Below are positions 29,488 to 34,062 of a DNA stretch of 34,062 nucleotides, piece by piece. The notes under the pieces were generated by a model. The model had not been told where the DNA came from and made no database searches. It saw only the letters and a list, made by a program, of their open reading frames with translations. Numbering within the stretch: position 1 is the first letter of the stretch; each line of letters starts with the position of its first letter. Source of the DNA: Comamonadaceae bacterium (GTDB taxonomy: Bacteria; Pseudomonadota; Gammaproteobacteria; Burkholderiales; Burkholderiaceae_C); contig JAIXVK010000474.1 in the NCBI GenBank assembly GCA_027483085.1, forward strand, positions 1 to 34,062, written 5' to 3'. Made by a program: the position numbers and the translations under genes.

Positions 29488-30384
29488 ATGTCGAAAAAAA
29501 CTGATAAGCAAGTACGTGACGCCACCCGCAATGCGGGTGGCTCCACGCTAACAAAAATAAATCGCAATGCTGGGCTGAGCAAGTTCTTTGTGGTCATGCA
29601 AAAGGTACTCAACCTTCAGGTCAATTCATTTCAAAATTTGAAAGCAAGTCAGCTCAAAGCCTATGTCGAGCATTTGAAAAATGAGGGCTTAACATACCGA
29701 TCTATTCAAAACCAATTAGCACACATCCGCCAAGCTCTGAGAGCTGTCAATAGAGATCATTTTGCTGGCAGCCAAGATATTTCAAACGCGGCCATGGGAG
29801 TCGCCGGAGCTAGCAGGGATGGCACGCACCGACCTCTCACTGAACTGCAATATAAGGCCGTCGTGGCGGCCACTAGAGTTGACAAACCAGGAGCTGCTGC
29901 CTGTATGACATTGCAGCGTGAGTTGGGGCTGCGTGCTCGCGAAGCAATTCAATGTGTAGAGAGTCTGGGAGCGTGGGAAAAAGCACTCATTGGCGAGATG
30001 CAATGTCAAATTTTGCATGGCACAAAGGGAGGTCGTGGACGCTGGACTGGACCTGTTGACATAAGCCGCGCATTAGCGGCTGTGCGCGATGCGATTGCCA
30101 TTTCTCACGCGCAGGGTGGATACCTCATCGTGTCAAAAAATTTGCAGTCGGCAGCTCGGGCATATGGCCGAGCATGTGAAAAAGTAGGGATGAAAGCGGA
30201 GCACGCCAGCCATTCATTGAGGTGCATGTATGCCCAAGATCGCTTTGTTCAGCATTTGGAACGCTTGGGCTCCAGAAACGAGGCGCTGGCAGCTACTAGT
30301 TTAGACCTTGGCCATGGAGATGGCAGAGGTACTTACATAGCACAGGTCTACTTGAAAAATTCACCACAGCTAAGCTGTGGCTGA
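29488..30384 (+). CDS. Tyrosine recombinase (integrase-domain protein)
   Basis: A 298-residue protein from ATG 29488; the GGAG in the upstream ATGGAGTCA serves as ribosome site. A SAM-like N-terminal domain (about 30-110, KASQLKAYVEHLKNEGLTYR) precedes the catalytic domain: Arg I in ELGLRAREAI (R149), a basic residue near K180, HxxR as H242-SLR245, H276 in DLGHGDGR and the nucleophile Y288 (or Y283) in TYIAQVYL. All catalytic positions are present. The style matches the 'integrase domain-containing protein' group of betaproteobacterial genomic islands. A small H-NS-N-terminus-like gene follows after 28 bp. Confidence 0.85.
   Translation: MSKKTDKQVRDATRNAGGSTLTKINRNAGLSKFFVVMQKVLNLQVNSFQNLKASQLKAYVEHLKNEGLTYRSIQNQLAHIRQALRAVNRDHFAGSQDISNAAMGVAGASRDGTHRPLTELQYKAVVAATRVDKPGAAACMTLQRELGLRAREAIQCVESLGAWEKALIGEMQCQILHGTKGGRGRWTGPVDISRALAAVRDAIAISHAQGGYLIVSKNLQSAARAYGRACEKVGMKAEHASHSLRCMYAQDRFVQHLERLGSRNEALAATSLDLGHGDGRGTYIAQVYLKNSPQLSCG
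29521..29541. repeat. Perfect hairpin inside the integrase reading frame
   Basis: GCCACCCGC-AAT-GCGGGTGGC, 9-bp stem, covers codons 12-18 of the integrase. It would put a stable structure close to the start codon of the mRNA. Confidence 0.6.
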
Positions 30385-30412
30385 GCATGGTTGTTTCAAA
30401 AAGAATTCGAAC

Positions 30413-30637
30413 ATGAAAAAGACGAACGCAACTTTAGAAAAACTTTTGGCACAGCGAAAGCTGATAGACGCCAAAATTGCAAAAATCCGGGAAGAAGAAA
30501 AGGCTGAGAAACGTGCCTCCATTCTTAAAGCAATTGAGGTCTCAGGATTGGCAGATCTTGAAGACATTGAGTTAAGAAATGCACTGGCTGGTCTCATGGC
30601 TGCACATGCTTCAAAGAAATCGCGGCAACAGGACTGA
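30413..30637 (+). CDS. 74-aa coiled-coil protein resembling an H-NS N-terminus
   Basis: Starting at ATG 30413, the protein reads MKKTNATLEKLLAQRKLIDA, KIAKIREEEKAEKRASILKA, then IEVSGLADLEDIE and ends in KKSRQQD. The order (AQ-[KR]-x-x-[LI] coil, basic region, 'GL-x-x-D-[DE]-[VI]') parallels the oligomerization half of the H-NS family protein at 25486, but the KYRDP...W DNA-binding domain is absent. It could be a truncated H-NS-type modulator, or an unrelated TraD/MobC-like small protein. It follows the integrase by 28 bp and is probably co-transcribed. Confidence 0.6.
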   Translation: MKKTNATLEKLLAQRKLIDAKIAKIREEEKAEKRASILKAIEVSGLADLEDIELRNALAGLMAAHASKKSRQQD

Positions 30638-30674
30638 ATCGCCCCGAATTCTGAGGATGCAGTTTGCCTTAAAT

Positions 30675-30700
30675 CAGGTCACCACTGCAGTGACCTGTTT
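30675..30700 (+). terminator. Probable terminator after the integrase operon
   Basis: CAGGTCAC (30675-30682) pairs with GTGACCTG (30690-30697), loop CACTGCA, followed by TTT. It ends 38 bp or more after the upstream stop. Confidence 0.6.
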
Positions 30701-30985
30701 AGCGGGTTGCTGATGGTACTTAAGCACACTTTTAAAGCCTACCACCCGCACATCCGGTGGGGGCTAAACAGTGCAGGGGGAAAGCGATTTGTAATGACGC
30801 GCCGAGCTACATAAATCCTCGGGCCAAATTCATGCGCCACCACCCGCATTGTGTAGTCGCATCAGGCAAAAGTAGCCACAAGCAACTCCTTGTCCTCAGG
30901 ACTGATTGGCGAATTCGGCCCCAAGAGCCTGTCAGGAATTTTGTGTGTGAGGCATAACATGTCACCAAGGAACATGAATGCCGAG
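30701..30985. other. Gene-poor region beside IS remnants
   Basis: No intact gene. On the minus strand a short reading LTHKIPDRLLGPNSPISPED, KELLVATFA-stop (about 30862-30960) looks like the surviving end of a gene broken by the IS at its right; its start is lost. Confidence 0.35.
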
Positions 30986-31258
30986 CAAGACACGCAAGTA
31001 CACCCGCCACAACACTGTCTTGCCCCAGGGCTGGTTCTGATGGCGGGCGCTTGCGTAAAGCAGGCCAAAACCATGCCGTGGATTGGTAGCCATATAAGTC
31101 TGCATGAACTGGATGACCCCGGAGTCGTAAGGCTGTGTGTGGCACCAGCGTAGTGTGGAGCGGGCAATGCCACTGGCAACACAGGCTTTACGTTGGCTCA
31201 TGCCATGGTCGGCAATGAGCGTTTGCACCATATCAATCCGACGCTGCGGGGTCAGAGC
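30962..31258 (-). pseudogene. IS3-family transposase orfB, 5' fragment
   Basis: Minus strand reads MVQTLIADHGMSQRKACVAS, GIARSTLRW and later HGFGLLYASARHQNQPWGKT, VLWRVY, the N-terminal part of an IS3-family OrfB. Similarity stops after VLWRVY (near 31000); the DDE catalytic core is missing. It follows the orfA at 31252-31518 in the usual order. Confidence 0.8.
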
Positions 31259-31518
31259 TTTCGGTCAACTACATCCTTCAAAGCGTGGTGTATGAGGGCA
31301 AGGTCGACATAGATGCGCTTGAGCTTGGCGTTCTCCTCCTGCAGTTCGCGCAGCTGAGAAAGATGCGGGACAGTCATCCCGTTGAACTGATTCTTCCACT
31401 TGTAATAGGTGGGTTCGCTGACGCCGTGCTTCCTGCAGGTCTCACCGACCTTGGCTCCCAGTTCAACCTCTTTCAAGATGCCGACAATTTGACTTTCGCT
31501 GAACTTTGATTTCTTCAC
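31252..31518 (-). CDS. IS3-family transposase orfA
   Basis: An 88-residue protein: MKKSKFSESQIVGILKEVEL, GAKVGETCRKHGVSEPTYYK, a leucine zipper QLRELQEENAKLKRIYVDLA, ending ALKDVVDRKL. This is a complete OrfA of an IS3-family element (IS407-type wording) with its helix-turn-helix and zipper. In an intact IS it would fuse with OrfB by programmed frameshift; here orfB is truncated, so the element cannot move. The outer end sequence CTCCATTGGGGGGATTTTCT lies at about 31526-31545. Confidence 0.88.
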   Translation of the reverse strand: MKKSKFSESQIVGILKEVELGAKVGETCRKHGVSEPTYYKWKNQFNGMTVPHLSQLRELQEENAKLKRIYVDLALIHHALKDVVDRKL

Positions 31519-31580
31519 GTAGAGACTCCATTGGGGGGGATTTTCTCTACTTCTAACTGGCTCAAGCTTTCAAGGAGGCT

Positions 31581-31770
31581 TCATTCGGCCTTCAAGCGAC
31601 GCAGTTCTTCGGTTTGTGACAACTGCTCCTGGCGTTGACCTGCGGGTGTTTGTTGTTCCTTGACCCACGTGTACAGGTGTGCTGGCTCACCCCTAGTTGG
31701 GATGCCTCTTCGGCTACCAGGTAGCCCTTGTCAACAATTTGCCTGACAGCTTCGATCGGGGGTGCGGCGT
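31581..31770 (-). pseudogene. Second IS3-type orfA remnant, frameshifted
   Basis: Minus strand reads VRQIVDKGYLVAEEASQLGV, SQH in one frame, then LYTWVKEQQTPAGQRQEQLS, QTEELRRLKAE in another, joining into a recognisable OrfA with a one-base shift near 31680. It belongs to a different IS3 subgroup from the orfA at 31252 and has lost its N-terminus. Confidence 0.75.
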
Positions 31771-31810
31771 AAAGCTTAGACTGGTTATGCCGTCCCCCGC
31801 TTGAGCAAGG

Positions 31811-32407
31811 TCAGAAACGTTTGCTTAACTTACAAATCGCTTCAGTTGCAACTATGTCCCCTTTCATTTCTGCATAGCGCAAAAGATACCAACCCAAATC
31901 TTTGTTTGATACAGATAAATACCCCCCTACGTGCAATAAACCAAGATTTGTAATTGCATAAACACTGCCCATTCTTATGGATCGCGAATAAAAGAAGGCC
32001 GCCAGATTAAAGTCTTTAGAAATTGGATATATCTTTCCAAATCGACCTTCAAAGAAAAGGCCAAGATTAAACGCTCCTTCTTCATGACCAATTTTATCGC
32101 ATTCAATTAAGTTTTTCAATGCGCGCTGAGGATCTGCCTTAACTCCTCTGCCATCTATATAATTCATAGCGCTAAAAATCAACGCCAAACCTCTTAATTC
32201 TATACTTATGCCTTCCAATTCCAACACACGTTCAATTAATTTGTGTGAATCAATAAAATCTTGTTCGCTATTGGCTCCAAGAGTTTTTTCTCGGGCATTC
32301 GAATAGAGTTCTTCAGCCATTTCAGCATTTAAATTCGCCGGCACAGGCTCAAGCAGCATCCCAACACATTTTGCAAAGAGTGACTTATGCGATTCATCGT
32401 TTTCCAT
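31811..32407 (-). CDS. Sel1-like repeat (TPR-type) protein
   Basis: A 198-residue protein with no signal peptide. Repeats of the Sel1 type are visible: GRGVKADPQRALKNLIECDK (about 92-111), HEEGAFNLGLFFEGRFGKIY plus AAFFYSRSIRMGS, and AITNLGLLHVGGYLSVSNKD. These form helical pairs for protein-protein contact. AAAGGAAG lies 7 bp before the ATG. The gene is markedly more AT-rich than its neighbours, which supports recent transfer. It sits alone between IS remnants. Role unknown; Sel1 proteins in islands often act as effectors or regulators. Confidence 0.8.
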   Translation of the reverse strand: MENDESHKSLFAKCVGMLLEPVPANLNAEMAEELYSNAREKTLGANSEQDFIDSHKLIERVLELEGISIELRGLALIFSAMNYIDGRGVKADPQRALKNLIECDKIGHEEGAFNLGLFFEGRFGKIYPISKDFNLAAFFYSRSIRMGSVYAITNLGLLHVGGYLSVSNKDLGWYLLRYAEMKGDIVATEAICKLSKRF

Positions 32408-32542
32408 TTTTGCTTCCTTTCAAGAAGAATCATCTTGCAAAACACAAAAAATCTGTCCCGGGCAACGCACTGTTTTCGTCTCGTTACGCAAGGATTTCGC
32501 AGCTATTTGTCCACAAATTGAGATTTTTACCTTTGCCTACCC

Positions 32543-32885
32543 TCAAGTACCTCGATATCCCCACGACCGCAAACCCAACTGCTGGTGGAGTTGGGAGGAC
32601 GTCGGGATAGATCCGTGATCGAGGTAATGCTGGACTGCATGCAGTTTGTGTTCAGCGGAGTATTTGCTGGGCGCACGGGAATAACTTAGCTGCAAGTCTT
32701 GCCCCCGCTTGTAATCGCGAAACCAGTTTATGAGTGTGTACTTGGTGGAATACCCCAGCTGACGAAGAGCTCCATCAAGACGGTCTCGGGCTTTATGTTG
32801 AGCTTGACTACACGAATTCACACTTTGTATGAACACATGAACTACCCCCAAATAGTCCAAGATTTTGTCCACACCCCTAGACTGT
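32543..32885 (-). mobile_element. IS3-family orfA remnant, right copy
   Basis: Minus strand reads LRQLGYSTKYTLINWFRDYK, then PSKYSAEHKLHAVQHYLDHG, the middle of an IS3-family OrfA with frameshifts on both sides. The region 32770-32885 resembles 28690-28800 in the same orientation, including CACGAATTC and TAGTCCAAGATT. Confidence 0.7.
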
Positions 32886-33005
32886 CAAATTTCGGTAGGC
32901 GGCAACACTCAAGATCTCAGAAATCGCTACTGAAAGCATCCACCTACCGTTACATTGCCACAAACCTCATCTACAAATGGATAATCCGTGGCAAGTACTC
33001 GGATA

Positions 33006-33227
33006 TTAAATTTCGTCGCTGCTCATGATGGGGCCAAGTAGCGAATCTCGACCTGGCGAATATCGAAATCCATCTGCTTTTAGTTCAAGGACCTCTTTTT
33101 CCGTCCACCCTTTTTTTACCATTTGGGGTCCCCTCGTTTTCAGTGCAATAACTGGCGGTATGCAAACCCAGCGCTGGCGCGTGGGTGGTATTGGTAGATC
33201 GTTGATTTCATTGGCTTTCCTGTTCAC
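33006..33227 (-). CDS. Small hypothetical protein beside the Tn3 transposase
   Basis: A 73-residue basic frame starting with GTG at 33227: NRKANEINDLPIPPTRQRWV, later KKGWTEKEVLELKADGFRYS. The second half is protein-like, but no family is recognised and the ribosome site is weak (GGAAA). It is divergent from the transposase gene at 33270. Confidence 0.42.
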   Translation of the reverse strand: MNRKANEINDLPIPPTRQRWVCIPPVIALKTRGPQMVKKGWTEKEVLELKADGFRYSPGRDSLLGPIMSSDEI

Positions 33228-33240
33228 TTTCCAAACGGGT

Positions 33241-33271
33241 ATCGTGACCCCCCACTAATGGGGTTCACGAT
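33241..33271 (+). promoter_or_regulatory. Hairpin over the transposase start codon
   Basis: ATCGTGACCCC (33241-33251) pairs with GGGGTTCACGAT (33260-33271) with one bulged T. The second arm includes the ATG at 33270, so the fold would hide the start codon. Confidence 0.5.
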
Positions 33272-34062
33272 GCAGGGTTGGCAGACGACGTTTTTGGGGA
33301 TGCGTGAGCTTCCTCGCGATATCAGCGACTTCGAGATGAATGTGTTTTTCACCTTTGACGGTGCCGAGCGCGAGGCAATCAATGCGCGTCGCGGTGACGC
33401 CCACAAACTGGGCTTGGCGCTACATATCGGTTTCTTGCGCATGAGTGGCCGCTTGCTTTATGCGTTTCGGGTGGTTCCCGTTGGACTATGGCGCCACCTC
33501 AGCGAAGAACTCGGCATCGCCACCCCGGACGTGGCTTCGCTGCGCACCTTGTATGGCCGTGAGAAGACACTGTTCGATCACCAGCAATTGGCCTGCACGG
33601 TTCTGGGGTTCCGATGGATGGCTACACCGACTTTGCCATGTCACATGCCCGTTTGCTTGGTTTTGATCTTTGCCCGCGGTTGAAGGAACTCAAACAGCGC
33701 CACCTGTTCGTGCCGCGCGGCACCAAAGTGCCCGCCGAAATTGCAGCTGTGTGCGAGGCTAATGTCGACATCGCTTTGATCGAAAAGCATTGGGATAGCC
33801 TCGTGCACTTGGCGGCTTCGGTCATGAGCGGACATGCCAGTGCGGTGGCAGCTCTTGCGCGGTTCGGATCTGCCGCCCAGGGCGACCCGATCTATGAGGC
33901 CGGCGTGCAATTGGGGCGGTTGCTGCGCACGGCATTTCTGGCGGACTACTTTGTCAAGGACGCTTTCAGGAACGAGTTGCGCCGGGTGCTCAATCGGGGC
34001 GAGGCTGTTAACGCCCTCAAGCGCGCCATTTATACCGGCCGGATCAGCCCGGCGCAGGCCAA
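33270..34062 (+). pseudogene. Tn3-family transposase with large internal deletion (partial at window end)
   Basis: The first part (to about 33615) reads MQGWQTTFLGMRELPRDISD, FEMNVFFTFDGAEREAINAR, ending TVLGFRWM: the N-terminal DUF4158-type domain of a Tn3-family transposase. From about 33613 another frame reads MDGYTDFAMSHARLLGFDLC, PRLKELKQRHLFVPRGTKVP and continues through GSAAQGDPIYEAGVQLGRLL to the window end, which is the C-terminal DDE region. Several hundred residues between them are missing and the join is out of frame, so the transposase is dead. The 3' end lies outside the window. Confidence 0.88.

Noticed and set aside
1-34062. tRNA or rRNA genes
   Set aside because: No cloverleaf with a TTCRA arm and no rRNA-like sequence was recognised by eye; a dedicated tRNA scan was not possible here.

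Overview
The window looks like chromosome plus accessory DNA from a betaproteobacterium, probably of the Comamonadaceae (Rhodoferax/Polaromonas/Acidovorax type). This is inferred from protein style (short H-NS family protein, TarH-type chemoreceptor, IS3 and Tn3 transposase remnants) and not from any rRNA or marker gene.

Layout. 1-7.8 kb reads like ordinary chromosome: the 3' end of an aldehyde dehydrogenase with a strong terminator; an SDR-DoxX operon divergent from a TetR-type regulator; a LysR-type regulator divergent from a secreted metallo-beta-lactamase-fold protein whose metal ligands are largely replaced; a DsbA-family thiol protein; and a chemoreceptor. 7.9-10.4 kb (minus strand) is an SOS operon umuD-umuC plus a PD-(D/E)XK-like nuclease, with a LexA box lying over the umuD start codon.

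10.5-13.2 kb is the most unusual part. Fourteen copies of a 13-bp motif (consensus GTTACYGTTGAWY) are arranged in three blocks with conserved order and spacing. Two of the blocks frame tiny paralogous single-membrane-span proteins (39 and 36 aa). A PIN-domain toxin-antitoxin pair sits between blocks. 13.2-15.9 kb looks like a mobilization remnant: a Replic_Relax-like protein with a coiled-coil lipoprotein, a 430-bp array of about a dozen GC-rich hairpins, and a small basic relaxosome-like protein with a one-span membrane partner. No relaxase gene is present.

16.2-20.6 kb is a two-gene Gabija-type (GajA OLD nuclease + GajB UvrD-like helicase) phage-defence operon with a clear sigma70 promoter. 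20.6-21.8 kb is a scrapyard: IS3 transposase fragment, a secreted-protein gene with a stop at codon 3, and a decayed coding end. 21.8-25.4 kb holds a membrane-anchored tandem AAA+ ATPase followed by unknown small proteins, including a 44-aa membrane protein. 25.5-28.5 kb holds an H-NS family protein, a DUF2442 pair and hipBA. 28.5-32.9 kb is bounded by directly repeated remnants of one IS3-type orfA and contains a tyrosine recombinase, a short H-NS-N-terminus-like protein, nested IS3 debris and a Sel1-repeat protein. The right end is a Tn3-family transposase with a large internal deletion.

The right two thirds is therefore a defence and mobile-element island: Gabija, two toxin-antitoxin modules, SOS mutagenesis genes, several generations of insertion sequences and an integrase. 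All functions are read from sequence motifs and family knowledge; no searches were run.
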